Assembly: GCF_900188245.1 (NCBI RefSeq)
Contig: NZ_FZOK01000003.1
Location: 124,001-188,000, forward strand
Length of the DNA stretch: 64,000 nucleotides
Reading direction: 5' to 3'
From: Belliella buryatensis
GTDB lineage: Bacteria > Bacteroidota > Bacteroidia > Cytophagales > Cyclobacteriaceae
The notes under the pieces were generated by a model. It was given only the letters and a program-made list of their open reading frames with translations. It searched no databases and was not told the DNA's origin. This document shows positions 51,901 to 60,462 of the stretch, piece after piece (positions within the stretch are counted from its first letter, which is position 1; each line of letters begins with the position of its first letter). The translations under genes and the position numbers were made by a program.

Positions 51901-52014
51901 ATGGCTAAGGAACATACCGCAAAAAAAACAGAGAAGAAGAAGGCTGAAAAAAACTTGAAGGAAAAAAGAGCTGATAAAAAAGCCAAACAAGAAGAAAAGA
52001 AAAAAAGAGACTAA
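51901..52014 (+). CDS. 37-residue lysine-rich small protein
   Basis: ATG at 51901 to TAA at 52012-52014 encodes a 37-residue protein made almost only of A, E, K, R and D (MAKEHTAKKTEKKKAEKNLK then EKRADKKAKQEEKKKRD). It lies between two terminators with room for its own promoter. Similar very basic small proteins with an LKEKRADKKAK core occur in Bacteroidetes, as far as I recall. It could bind nucleic acid or ribosomes. The call is moderate because low-complexity frames can be fortuitous. Confidence 0.6.
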   Translation: MAKEHTAKKTEKKKAEKNLKEKRADKKAKQEEKKKRD

Positions 52015-52048
52015 CCGTTTTATTTTTTCCCTAGAGCTTAGGCAAATT

Positions 52049-52079
52049 AAAAAAAGCGACTCAAAAGCCGCTTTTTTTA
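52049..52079. terminator. Bidirectional terminator beside metK
   Basis: AGCGAC and GCCGCT form a stem with one mismatch around TCAAAA, with A-run before and T-run after. It serves the small protein gene and the convergent metK. Confidence 0.65.
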
Positions 52080-52090
52080 ATTTAACTTCA

Positions 52091-53344
52091 TCAAAGCCCA
52101 AAAGCCTTTTTGATCTTATCTACATAGTCGAGTTTTTCCCATGTAAATAACTCCACATCCAAATCAATGGACTTGCCATCAGGCGTAAAGAAGGTTTTGC
52201 TGACCACCTCATTTTTTCGACCCATGTGACCATAAGCCGCTGTCTCTTCATATATCGGATACCTCAACTTGAGTCGCTGCTCTATAGCATAAGGACGCAT
52301 ATCAAATATTTCTTCTACTTTCTTGGCAATTGCTCCATCGGAAAGTCCCAATTTTGAAGTCCCATAAGTATTAACATAGATCCCCATGGGCTTGGCCACA
52401 CCGATGGCATAGGATACCTGAACCAAGATCTCGTCAGCAATGCCTGCAGCCACCATGTTCTTTGCGATATGCCTTGTTGCATAAGCCGCGGAGCGATCCA
52501 CTTTCGAAGGGTCTTTTCCTGAAAATGCTCCTCCACCATGGGCGCCCTTGCCACCATAAGTATCAACGATGATTTTCCGGCCAGTCAATCCAGTATCCCC
52601 ATGTGGCCCTCCAATGACAAATTTGCCTGTAGGGTTGATGTGGTAAGTAATATCCTCAGTGAATAAGGCTTGAATTTCTGGTTTCAATTGAGCTTTTACT
52701 CTTGGAATCAAGATAGCGATCAAGTCTTCCTTGATTTTGGCAAGCATGGTAGGCTCATCTGCGAAGTCATCATGCTGTGTAGATATCACAATGGCATCGA
52801 TGCGCTGAGGTACGTTATCATCAGAATACTCGATCGTCACCTGAGATTTAGAATCTGGTCTGAGGTATTTGATTTGATCATTTTCTCTTCTCAATGCTGC
52901 CAATTCTCTCAAGATTCTATGCGAAAGGTCCAAAGCCAAAGGCATGTAATCTTCGGTCTCTTTGGTTGCATAGCCAAACATCATCCCTTGATCTCCTGCT
53001 CCTTGTTCTTCTGGACTGTTCCTGTCTACTCCTTGATTGATGTCTGGGGATTGCTCGTGAATGGCCGAAAGTACACCACAAGAATTACCGTCAAACATGT
53101 ACTCCCCTTTGGTATAACCAATCCTATTGATCACATCACGAGCGATCTTCTGTACATCCAAGTAGGTATCTGACTTTACTTCTCCCGCTAAGATCACCTG
53201 GCCAGTTGTTACCAAAGTCTCACAGGCTACCTTAGACCTAGGGTCAAAAGCCAAAAAATTATCAATCAATGCATCAGAAATCTGATCTGCAATCTTGTCC
53301 GGATGTCCTTCAGAAACTGACTCCGATGTAAATAAATATGGCAT
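52091..53344 (-). CDS. metK: S-adenosylmethionine synthetase
   Basis: This 417-residue enzyme makes SAM from methionine and ATP. N-terminal [31 protein letters not shown] and [19 protein letters not shown] are the three family signatures. It is full length. No SAM riboswitch is recognisable in the 80-odd bases upstream. It is divergent from the DUF3299-like gene. Confidence 0.97.
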   Translation of the reverse strand: MPYLFTSESVSEGHPDKIADQISDALIDNFLAFDPRSKVACETLVTTGQVILAGEVKSDTYLDVQKIARDVINRIGYTKGEYMFDGNSCGVLSAIHEQSPDINQGVDRNSPEEQGAGDQGMMFGYATKETEDYMPLALDLSHRILRELAALRRENDQIKYLRPDSKSQVTIEYSDDNVPQRIDAIVISTQHDDFADEPTMLAKIKEDLIAILIPRVKAQLKPEIQALFTEDITYHINPTGKFVIGGPHGDTGLTGRKIIVDTYGGKGAHGGGAFSGKDPSKVDRSAAYATRHIAKNMVAAGIADEILVQVSYAIGVAKPMGIYVNTYGTSKLGLSDGAIAKKVEEIFDMRPYAIEQRLKLRYPIYEETAAYGHMGRKNEVVSKTFFTPDGKSIDLDVELFTWEKLDYVDKIKKAFGL

Positions 53345-53535
53345 ATATAAATTACTTTTTTACTGAATCTTAAATAGTGCGTAAAAATACGGTTTAGGTC
53401 CGAAATAAAAAATGAAGTGCTAAACCTTATGATGGATGGACGAGGTTACAAATCAGTTTTGATTAACTTTGAAATTGTGTTAACCACATTCAGAAAATTA
53501 CTTTTGAAGTAAGAAAAAAATTAAATGCAACAATG

Positions 53536-53566
53536 TTGCATATTAAAAATATTCAGAATACCTTTG
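53536..53566 (+). promoter_or_regulatory. Bacteroidetes-type promoter
   Basis: TTG (53536-53538) and TACCTTTG (53559-53566) are 20 bases apart, an exact match to the -7 consensus TAnnTTTG. The start of transcription should be near 53573, a hundred bases before the next gene start and just before a structured leader. Confidence 0.65.
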
Positions 53567-53573
53567 GAACCTA

Positions 53574-53650
53574 ATCATTCATATAGTGTTCTCTTCATTT
53601 GAATGATGATGGTTGACAATTAGGCTCCAATCTTCGGATTGGAGTCTTTT
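53574..53650 (+). ncRNA. Structured leader or small RNA ending in a terminator-like hairpin
   Basis: Directly behind the promoter, ATCATTCA (53574-53581) pairs with TGAATGAT (53600-53607). Then GGCTCCAATC (53623-53632) and GATTGGAGTC (53637-53646) form a 10-bp stem with a TTCG loop and four T. It reads as an intrinsic terminator 22 bases before the next ATG, so it could be an attenuator, or the element could be an ~80-nt small RNA. No known riboswitch class is recognised. Confidence 0.5.
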
Positions 53651-53672
53651 ATTAGAAAAATCAAGAACACCT

Positions 53673-54119
53673 ATGAAAAAGTTAGCTTTGACACTTATTG
53701 GAGGAATGCTTCTCCTGAGCAGTATGGTCAGCCCAGACCCAGATATGTGGGCGATGTTTTCCAAAACCCGCTTCATAGAAAAACTCAACAGGGAATTTGG
53801 GATGTATTTTCTATATCCTAAATTTTCAGATGAACTCAAAGCGCTAGAGGGAACCTCAGTGACTGTTTCGGGTTTCTATATTCCGCTTGAAATGAACGCT
53901 TCCAATATTGCAGTGATCTCTAAGTTTCCTCAAGCAGAATGTTTCTTTTGCGGGGGAGCTGGACCTGAGAGCATTGTGGTCGGCTATCTAAAAAAGAAAC
54001 CCAATCGCAAAATAAAAACTGATGAGATCGTCAAAATAAGAGGTAAACTGAGACTCAATGAAGATGATATTGAAGAGCTCAATTTTATACTCCAAGATGC
54101 CGAAATCATCTTAGACTAA
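53673..54119 (+). CDS. DUF3299-like exported protein
   Basis: This 148-residue protein starts at the ATG at 53673 ([20 protein letters not shown], signal peptide or membrane anchor). The mature domain has [12 protein letters not shown], the cysteine pair [13 protein letters not shown] and [15 protein letters not shown]. The pattern resembles DUF3299, a beta-rich periplasmic family with a possible metal site. It ends 2 bases before the COG0523 GTPase gene, so the two form an operon, which makes metal handling plausible. The family call is by pattern only. Confidence 0.7.
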   Translation: MKKLALTLIGGMLLLSSMVSPDPDMWAMFSKTRFIEKLNREFGMYFLYPKFSDELKALEGTSVTVSGFYIPLEMNASNIAVISKFPQAECFFCGGAGPESIVVGYLKKKPNRKIKTDEIVKIRGKLRLNEDDIEELNFILQDAEIILD

Positions 54120-54121
54120 AA

Positions 54122-55315
54122 ATGCAAAAAAAACTTCCTGTCACAGTACTCAGCGGATTTTTAGGGGCTGGTAAAACAACCCTCCTCAATCACATTCTTC
54201 ACAATAAAGAAGGCCTCAAAGTTGCCGTAATTGTCAATGACATGAGCGAGGTCAATGTAGACGCACAGCTGGTGAGGCAAGAAAACACCTTGTCGCGAAC
54301 AGAGGAACGATTGGTAGAAATGAGCAATGGCTGTATCTGTTGTACCCTCCGGGAAGACCTTATGATTGAAGTGGAGCGATTAGCTAAGGAAAATCGTTTT
54401 GATTACCTTCTAATCGAAAGTACGGGGATTTCCGAACCACTTCCTGTTGCTCAGACTTTTAGCTTTGTGGACGAAGAAAAAGGTATAGACCTCTCTAGGT
54501 TCAGTCAATTAGACACCCTGGTTACCGTAGTCGATGCTTTCAATTTTTACAAAGATTTTGGAAGTGCCGACACCGTATATTCTAAAAATCTCATTGATGA
54601 TCCTGAAGATCAAAGGAGCATTGTCAACTTATTAACTGATCAAATTGAATTTGCTAATGTTATTCTGATCAATAAGGCTGATTTGGTAGAGGCGAGGCAT
54701 TTGGCTGAACTGAAAGCAATCATTAACAAACTCAATCCAGCAGCTAAAATCATCATCACAGAAAACTCCAAGGTCAGCCCTACTGAAATTTTGAACACAG
54801 GTATGTTTGACTTTGAAGAGGCCTCCAATTCTGCGGGATGGCAAGCGGAGCTTGATAAAGACCACACACCTGAGACGGAAGAATACGGTATTTCTTCTTT
54901 TGTTTTCAGAGATAAGCGTCCTTTTCATCCTCAGAGGTTTTGGGACTTTATTTCATTCAATTGGCCCGGCAATGTAATTCGAAGCAAAGGGCTATTCTAC
55001 ATTGCTTCGAGAAAAGATCAAGCGATCTCTTGGTCACAAGCAGGAGGATCTGTCAAAGCAGAACCTGTTGGAGTATGGTGGGCCAGTATGCCATTCAAGG
55101 ATAGGACGCGATATGCATCTTACCTAGACAATCAAATATTGATAGAGGCCAAATGGGACAAGAACTTTGGTGATCGGCAAAATGAACTGGTGATCATAGG
55201 TCAAGACTTAGATCAGGAATTGATTCAGCAAGAGCTAGAAAGTTGCTTGCTAAATCCCAGTGAAGTGGTAGCATTTCTGAAAGGGCAAAAGTTTACCGAC
55301 AACTGGCCTATTTAA
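54122..55315 (+). CDS. COG0523 GTPase, metal chaperone (CobW/ZigA/YeiR family)
   Basis: This 397-residue G3E GTPase has Walker [10 protein letters not shown] (residues ~12-20), the metal-binding CxCC as C71-I-C73-C74 in [23 protein letters not shown] and NKADLVE. The C-terminal CobW-C domain follows (~250-390). Family members deliver zinc or other metals to enzymes, often under Zur control. It follows the DUF3299-like gene directly. A Fur-family regulator gene lies 8 kb away in the same window. Confidence 0.92.
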   Translation: MQKKLPVTVLSGFLGAGKTTLLNHILHNKEGLKVAVIVNDMSEVNVDAQLVRQENTLSRTEERLVEMSNGCICCTLREDLMIEVERLAKENRFDYLLIESTGISEPLPVAQTFSFVDEEKGIDLSRFSQLDTLVTVVDAFNFYKDFGSADTVYSKNLIDDPEDQRSIVNLLTDQIEFANVILINKADLVEARHLAELKAIINKLNPAAKIIITENSKVSPTEILNTGMFDFEEASNSAGWQAELDKDHTPETEEYGISSFVFRDKRPFHPQRFWDFISFNWPGNVIRSKGLFYIASRKDQAISWSQAGGSVKAEPVGVWWASMPFKDRTRYASYLDNQILIEAKWDKNFGDRQNELVIIGQDLDQELIQQELESCLLNPSEVVAFLKGQKFTDNWPI

Positions 55316-55350
55316 GTTGCACTTTTTCCCGATAGCTTCGTTATACTACT

Positions 55351-55533
55351 ATGGATCAAAAACCTAAAAAAACAGAAGAAGAAGCAGAAGATTGGGATTT
55401 CAGCGAAGGCTTCGGGGGAATTCCCGAAGATGTGGATCTGACCAAGAACATTGGATGTGCTGGAGGAGGAAGTAGAAAGAAGCAAAAAGAAAAATCTACT
55501 CAATCTGAAAGCGACAAAGAAAAGGAAGATTAA
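55351..55533 (+). CDS. Small acidic-basic protein with GCAGGG motif, unknown function
   Basis: This is a 60-residue protein with an acidic first half (EEEAEDWDFSEGFGGIPEDVDL) and a basic lysine-serine tail, joined by TKNIGCAGGGSRKKQ. It follows the GTPase gene at 35 bases and is closed by a strong terminator starting at its last codon. The single cysteine in a glycine-rich motif is notable. I do not know the family; it is likely real because of its position and intact signals. Confidence 0.6.
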   Translation: MDQKPKKTEEEAEDWDFSEGFGGIPEDVDLTKNIGCAGGGSRKKQKEKSTQSESDKEKED

Positions 55534-55573
55534 AACCAAAATAGCTACCCAAATGGGTAGCTATTTTGGTTTT
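55532..55573. terminator. Strong bidirectional terminator
   Basis: A 20-bp perfect stem with a two-base loop spans 55532-55551 and 55554-55573, with A- and T-runs at the outer ends. It lies between the small protein gene and the MscS gene, which converge. Confidence 0.9.
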
Positions 55574-55589
55574 AATCACAAAAGGCTGA

Positions 55590-56429
55590 TTACTTTTTGC
55601 CTTCTGGGTAATAGTGATTGACATCTCTTTGAGGGAATGGAATCTCAATGTCATTGGCTTCAAATGCTTCTTTTAGCGCCTCCATATTATCCCAATATAC
55701 CGGCCATAGATCACCTGCATCTGCCCAACATCTGACTACCAAGTCCAAGGAACTATCCCCGAAGCTCGTGAATTTCACCACGGGTTCTGGATCAGCATGA
55801 ATTCTTTCATCTTTCCCCAATGTTGACAAAATCACCTGTCTGGTTTTTTTCAAATCGGTCCCATAAGCCACTCCGATAGCCATCTCTACCCTTCTTGTCG
55901 GCTTTTGAGATAGATTGATAATAGAATTGTTAGCCAATGCACCATTAGGAATAGTCACTACCCTGTTGTCAAAGTTTCTGACTTTGGTATATAAGATATC
56001 TATACTTTCTACGGCTCCCAGCGTGCCTTGCGCTTCAATAGTATCTCCTACTTTGAATGGCTTAAAGATCAGGATCAAAACTCCTCCTGCAAAATTGGAC
56101 AAAGAGCCCTGCAAGGCCAACCCAACTGCCAAACCAGCCGCACCGAGTATAGCGATAAAGGATGTCAACTCCATCCCCACTTGGGTAGCTATAGAAATAA
56201 ATAAAAGAACGAATAATAATGCCCTAGAAAAGCTTGTCAAAAATGTGGACAAAGAAGCATCTATTTCATATTTATCAAAAATTTTATTCAGCCCTTTCAT
56301 CAATAAATTGATGATATATCGACCAATTATAAATGTAATCAGGGCACCAAGTAAACTTGGACCATATTCAAAAACAAAATCAATTGCTTTCTCTTGTATC
56401 TTTTCTACTGTTGCTAAATCTAATTCCAT
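55590..56429 (-). CDS. Small-conductance mechanosensitive channel (MscS family)
   Basis: This 279-residue channel starts at the ATG at 56429 (MELDLATVEKIQEKAIDFV). Three membrane helices cover ~20-125, with the pore helix AAGLAVGLALQGSLSNFAGGVLIL, followed by the beta domain (FKVGDTIEAQGTLGAVESIDI, VTIPNGALANNSIINLS). It opens under osmotic down-shock. It lies behind the methyltransferase gene but with a gap, and may be a separate unit. Confidence 0.93.
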   Translation of the reverse strand: MELDLATVEKIQEKAIDFVFEYGPSLLGALITFIIGRYIINLLMKGLNKIFDKYEIDASLSTFLTSFSRALLFVLLFISIATQVGMELTSFIAILGAAGLAVGLALQGSLSNFAGGVLILIFKPFKVGDTIEAQGTLGAVESIDILYTKVRNFDNRVVTIPNGALANNSIINLSQKPTRRVEMAIGVAYGTDLKKTRQVILSTLGKDERIHADPEPVVKFTSFGDSSLDLVVRCWADAGDLWPVYWDNMEALKEAFEANDIEIPFPQRDVNHYYPEGKK

Positions 56430-56464
56430 ATCTGAAAGTTTAAGTTTAAAATAGATATACAAAT

Positions 56465-57172
56465 TTAAGGATTCATTACGATAACCTGCCATCTGAAAGC
56501 CCAAAACCACTTCAAGGAATAGGATGGAACTGAAATATTTCTAAAAATCTCTTCCCAATCTGTCCTGGAAAAAGCTCTCAAAACGGAAAGCGGTCCATCA
56601 TGTTTGACCATTTTTGATTTTGAAAACAAGCGGGTCAAAAACTTGATGCTATAATAAGCAACTTTGTGACGGTGAAGATCATTGATGACTACTCCTAATT
56701 TTGCCTGATTGATCAAGGATTTTAGCAAATTTCTTAGTTCCTCATCTGTGAAGTGATGGGTAAATAATGTGCAGGTAATGATATCTGCTTTTTTGTCCAA
56801 AAACCCTGCCTCAAACACATTTTTGATCAAAAAATCGACATTTTTCAAGTCAGCCAACCTGTTTTTAGCAAATTCTATGGTATTAGGATTTGCGTCCACA
56901 CCTATGAATTGCAGGTCAACTTTTTCATTGCTTGCCCAATTAGCCATTACTCTGATCATATCCCCTCCTCCACAGCCAATGTCTGCTACGGTATAGGATG
57001 CTTGCGGATATTGGGTTATGATTTTACTCAACCCATCTGTAGTGACATGGTTACCCCCTAAGAGCTTGTTGATGGTTTTGAGCTCTTTTAAGGTTTGATC
57101 TAATACTGGCCCATCACAAGCAAGGTCATCCATGATTTCTTTTTCTGAACTACGGTGCTTGAAATCTATCAT
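56465..57172 (-). CDS. Class I SAM-dependent methyltransferase
   Basis: This 235-residue protein has the SAM motif I VADIGCGGGDMIRVM near residues 80-95, then FIGVDANPNTIEFAKNRL and ITCTLFTHHFTDEEL. It overlaps the type III polyketide synthase stop by 4 bases, so the pair is co-translated and it probably methylates the polyketide or its derivative. Substrate is inferred. Confidence 0.85.
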   Translation of the reverse strand: MIDFKHRSSEKEIMDDLACDGPVLDQTLKELKTINKLLGGNHVTTDGLSKIITQYPQASYTVADIGCGGGDMIRVMANWASNEKVDLQFIGVDANPNTIEFAKNRLADLKNVDFLIKNVFEAGFLDKKADIITCTLFTHHFTDEELRNLLKSLINQAKLGVVINDLHRHKVAYYSIKFLTRLFSKSKMVKHDGPLSVLRAFSRTDWEEIFRNISVPSYSLKWFWAFRWQVIVMNP

Positions 57173-58251
57173 GACTTTTCAAGTAAAAGTGTTTCTAATG
57201 TCAATCCAGGACCAAAGCCCATTGCTAAAATTTTTCCAAACCGATCCCTATCTGCAAGCCAGCCAGCCAATACAAACAAAATTGTCGCAGAAGACATATT
57301 GCCATATTGCTTTAAAACCTGATGTGAGAGATCATTTTGGGAAGCGGTGATTCCAAAAACTTCCTCAACCTTTTGCAAAATCTGTTTTCCCCCTGGATGG
57401 ACAGCAAAGTGATTTACCTCAGAAAGTTGATGTAATTTTTCCAAATAGCCAGAAAGGCTATTCAATCCTTTATGCAACAGTTCTGGTACATATTTACTCA
57501 GTTTCATCTCAAATCCAAAATCACCAATCCTCCAAGCCATGTCATGAATGCCTTCTCTGATGATTTGGCTACTATAGTTTTTAATCGCTAAGCCCTTTTC
57601 TTGCTTAGCTACTATTGCCGCAGCAGCTCCATCTCCAAAAATTGCATTGGCAATCAGGTTATCCTCGTTGTATTCTTTTTGAAAATGAATAGTACATAAC
57701 TCCACGGAGAGAATCAGCACCTTGGCACTCGGTTCAGAATCGCAAATTCTATCAGCCAACTTAATGGCATTGAATGCAGCATAGCAACCCATAAAATGTA
57801 TACAGTATCTTTCTACATTGGTAGGGATTCCTAGTTCGTGAATCAAATCAATCTCCAGCCCTGGCGCATACATACCAGTACAAGAAACCAACACCATATG
57901 GGTGATTTCTTCAGCAAGCACTTTTGATTTTTCAAGACAACTATTAATCGCTGCCTTACCTAAATCCAAAGCATTTTTTTCAAAAACCCTCATCCGCTTA
58001 TCAGTGCTTGGAAATGGATCGAGGCTTGTATTAGGTGGGAAAAACTTAAAACTGGATGGATCATTATATTTGAAATCTTCCAATGCACTATGTCTGAATT
58101 CTATTCCTGATGACTTATATACAAAATTTAGCTTTCTCCCTTCTCTTTCATCCAGTTGATGTGCAAGTTTCATAAACTTACTGATCTGCATTTGCGGAAT
58201 CGGAGATCCTGGATTGGCTGTACCTATACTCAAAATATGATTTTCCATCAA
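57169..58251 (-). CDS. Type III polyketide synthase (chalcone/stilbene synthase family)
   Basis: This 360-residue enzyme has the catalytic triad in family order: C124 in LVSCTGMYAPG, H285 in HFAVHPGGKQ and N318 in YGNMSSAT. The starter is an acyl or aromatic CoA and the product could be an alkylresorcinol, pyrone or similar phenolic; this cannot be told from sequence. Adjacent methyltransferase, UbiA-type and FAD oxidoreductase genes suggest further methylation, prenylation and oxidation. Confidence 0.93.
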   Translation of the reverse strand: MMENHILSIGTANPGSPIPQMQISKFMKLAHQLDEREGRKLNFVYKSSGIEFRHSALEDFKYNDPSSFKFFPPNTSLDPFPSTDKRMRVFEKNALDLGKAAINSCLEKSKVLAEEITHMVLVSCTGMYAPGLEIDLIHELGIPTNVERYCIHFMGCYAAFNAIKLADRICDSEPSAKVLILSVELCTIHFQKEYNEDNLIANAIFGDGAAAAIVAKQEKGLAIKNYSSQIIREGIHDMAWRIGDFGFEMKLSKYVPELLHKGLNSLSGYLEKLHQLSEVNHFAVHPGGKQILQKVEEVFGITASQNDLSHQVLKQYGNMSSATILFVLAGWLADRDRFGKILAMGFGPGLTLETLLLEKS

Positions 58252-58338
58252 AACGGTATCTCTGTTAAAATTAAATTTGGATGACTAAAACGAAACAAGT
58301 ACTTTCCACAAAAGTTAAGAAAAACAATTCATAATCTT

Positions 58339-59229
58339 ATGTTCAGTCTATCTAGTTGGAAACATTTACGGATTCCTTTTTCTTTTTACCTCCTTCCCAT
58401 ATTCATTTTGGCATTGGCTTTTACCCCCAATCATAATCCAGAAAGGATGCTATTGGTCTTTCTTAGCTTGCATTTGTTTCTCTACCCATCTAGCAATGGC
58501 TATAATAGTTACTTTGACAAAGACGAGGGTAGCATTGGCGGTTTAAAAAATCCACCAAAGGTGAACAAAGGGCTATATTACCTCTCTTTGGTTTTTTTCC
58601 TTATTGCAATAGTTTTAGCTGCTTTGATCAATCCCTCGTTTGCTGGTATGGTCATCGTGTATGGGCTAGTTTCAATGGCCTACAGCCACCCAAGTATCCG
58701 GCTTAAAAAAATGCCCTACGTCAGCTGGATTGTGGCGGGGTTTTTTCAAGGTTGTTTTACTTTTTGTATGGCTTATGCTGGATTGAGTGATTTTGGTTTT
58801 GAGGTTTTGACTAGACCCCATGTGGTGATTCCAGGGCTTTTGACCTCCTTGATGCTCTGGGGGTCGTATCCTTTGACACAAATATATCAGCACGAAGAGG
58901 ATGCTAAACGTGGAGATCAAACACTTAGTTTGAAACTCGGCATCAAGGGGACGTTCCTTTTTTCTTCGATTTGGTTTTTTGTAGCTGGTATCGCCTTTGC
59001 GTGGTTTTTTGTAGAAAAAAATCAAATCTGGGCTTTATATGGATTTATGGCTGCTATGTCTCCTGTAATTTTGTATTTTTTGGTTTGGTTCTCTTTCGTA
59101 ACCAAAAATTCTAAAAAGTACGTCACTTACTCTTGGGCGATGTGGATGAATAGAATTTCTGCGATAGCTCTGAACATTTTTTTCTTCTGGTACTTTCTCG
59201 AAAATACCCAGATACTTCAAGTTATGTAG
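58339..59229 (+). CDS. UbiA-family prenyltransferase
   Basis: This 296-residue membrane protein has about nine helices. The first aspartate motif is N56-SYFDKD-62 (NxxxDxD) and the second is the QHEEDAKRGDQTLSLKLG segment. These bind the Mg-diphosphate of the prenyl donor. It is divergent from the PKS gene and tail-to-tail with the FAD oxidoreductase gene with no bases between the stops. It may attach a prenyl chain to a polyketide-derived aromatic ring (inference). Confidence 0.87.
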   Translation: MFSLSSWKHLRIPFSFYLLPIFILALAFTPNHNPERMLLVFLSLHLFLYPSSNGYNSYFDKDEGSIGGLKNPPKVNKGLYYLSLVFFLIAIVLAALINPSFAGMVIVYGLVSMAYSHPSIRLKKMPYVSWIVAGFFQGCFTFCMAYAGLSDFGFEVLTRPHVVIPGLLTSLMLWGSYPLTQIYQHEEDAKRGDQTLSLKLGIKGTFLFSSIWFFVAGIAFAWFFVEKNQIWALYGFMAAMSPVILYFLVWFSFVTKNSKKYVTYSWAMWMNRISAIALNIFFFWYFLENTQILQVM

Positions 59230-60342
59230 TCAGACCATTTCGCCATGTGTACGTTTCATGATTTGAGTGGCAAGAAATGGAGACCTTTTAATAAGGCCTA
59301 CGGAAAACTCCGATACTCCCTTAGCTCCAAACAACCTTTGGATATTTCTACCCACCCAAAGTCTCTTTCTAAAATGGGTGTTCCACTGAAAGTTATAGAA
59401 TTGTTCAATCTCATTTCTTCTTGAAAATTTAATTAATGCCTCCGCTGCCAATTTACCTGTGTGTATTGCGATAGCCATTCCATTGCCACAGAGCGGAGTG
59501 ATCAAGCCTGCAGCATCTCCTACCATGAGCATGTGATTTTCAACAGGTTTTTTGGAAGAAAAATTGATTTCATTGATTACTTCTGGCTTTTCGAATAAAA
59601 ACTCACTGTGTTGCCATATATGTTTTAAAAATGGGTTCTGCCAAAGAAAATCTATTTCCATCTGCTGAATACTCCCAGCACTTCTCAGCTGTTCCTTAGA
59701 TCCTAAATAGCATAAATTGAAAATTCCATCTTCTACCCTATTGATTCCACAATAGCCTCCTTCAAAATTATGGAGCGCCACCGTATGATGATCAAAATCA
59801 GTTTTGATGTGATATTTGACTCCAATAAAAGGGCTCCGCTGGGACATAAAATCACGCTCCAAAAATTTATCCACCTTAGACCGCTTCCCATACGCACCTA
59901 TCAAGTGATTGCAGACAAGCTGACGTCCATCTCCAAGAGTGAGAATAAACTTCATGGCATCTTGATCGAAAAAGACCTCTTCTACTTGTGTTTGAAGTAA
60001 AAAGTCAACTCCAATATTTTTGGCCTTTTGATAAAGAAAAGCATCTAATGCGAATCTGCTAATGCCAAAACCACCCATATCTAGCGGCATACTGACACTT
60101 TTACCTTTGGTTGAAGTGAGTTGAAAAGTATGGATATCACCTAAATCAAATTCATTTGGAAAAAGGCCTTCTTGCATTAAAAATTCGCGTACTTCGTTGC
60201 TGATATATTCTCCACAAACACGATGAAAAGGATAAGTCTTTTTCTCGATGACCAAGACTTGTTTACCTGCTTTTCCAAGCAAGTTAGCAGCAATCAATCC
60301 CGCTAGACCTCCTCCAATAATTATAATTTCCTTTACTTGCAT
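59230..60342 (-). CDS. FAD-dependent oxidoreductase (geranylgeranyl reductase-like)
   Basis: This 370-residue flavoprotein has EIIIIGGGLAGLIAANLLGKAGK at the N-terminus and the second FAD motif MLMVGDAAGLITPLCGNGMAIAIHTG near residue 280. HRVCGEYISNEV near residue 41 is typical of the geranylgeranyl reductase/PHBH-type group. It could reduce a prenyl chain or hydroxylate an aromatic ring. Its stop abuts the UbiA stop. With the PKS and methyltransferase genes it makes a four-gene biosynthetic set. Confidence 0.85.
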   Translation of the reverse strand: MQVKEIIIIGGGLAGLIAANLLGKAGKQVLVIEKKTYPFHRVCGEYISNEVREFLMQEGLFPNEFDLGDIHTFQLTSTKGKSVSMPLDMGGFGISRFALDAFLYQKAKNIGVDFLLQTQVEEVFFDQDAMKFILTLGDGRQLVCNHLIGAYGKRSKVDKFLERDFMSQRSPFIGVKYHIKTDFDHHTVALHNFEGGYCGINRVEDGIFNLCYLGSKEQLRSAGSIQQMEIDFLWQNPFLKHIWQHSEFLFEKPEVINEINFSSKKPVENHMLMVGDAAGLITPLCGNGMAIAIHTGKLAAEALIKFSRRNEIEQFYNFQWNTHFRKRLWVGRNIQRLFGAKGVSEFSVGLIKRSPFLATQIMKRTHGEMV

Positions 60343-60462
60343 GGATTTATATGCCTTTTATTTGGATGATTTACCGCTTATCAAATTTAGATAATGACTA
60401 TTAAGAATAAAGCCTTTTTACGGGTTAATTTCAAAACTTATTAAATGTCAACTACAATCTAT

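Noticed and set aside
53345-53460. Possible SAM riboswitch before metK
   Set aside because: The leader is short and AT-rich with no recognisable SAM-I or related core.
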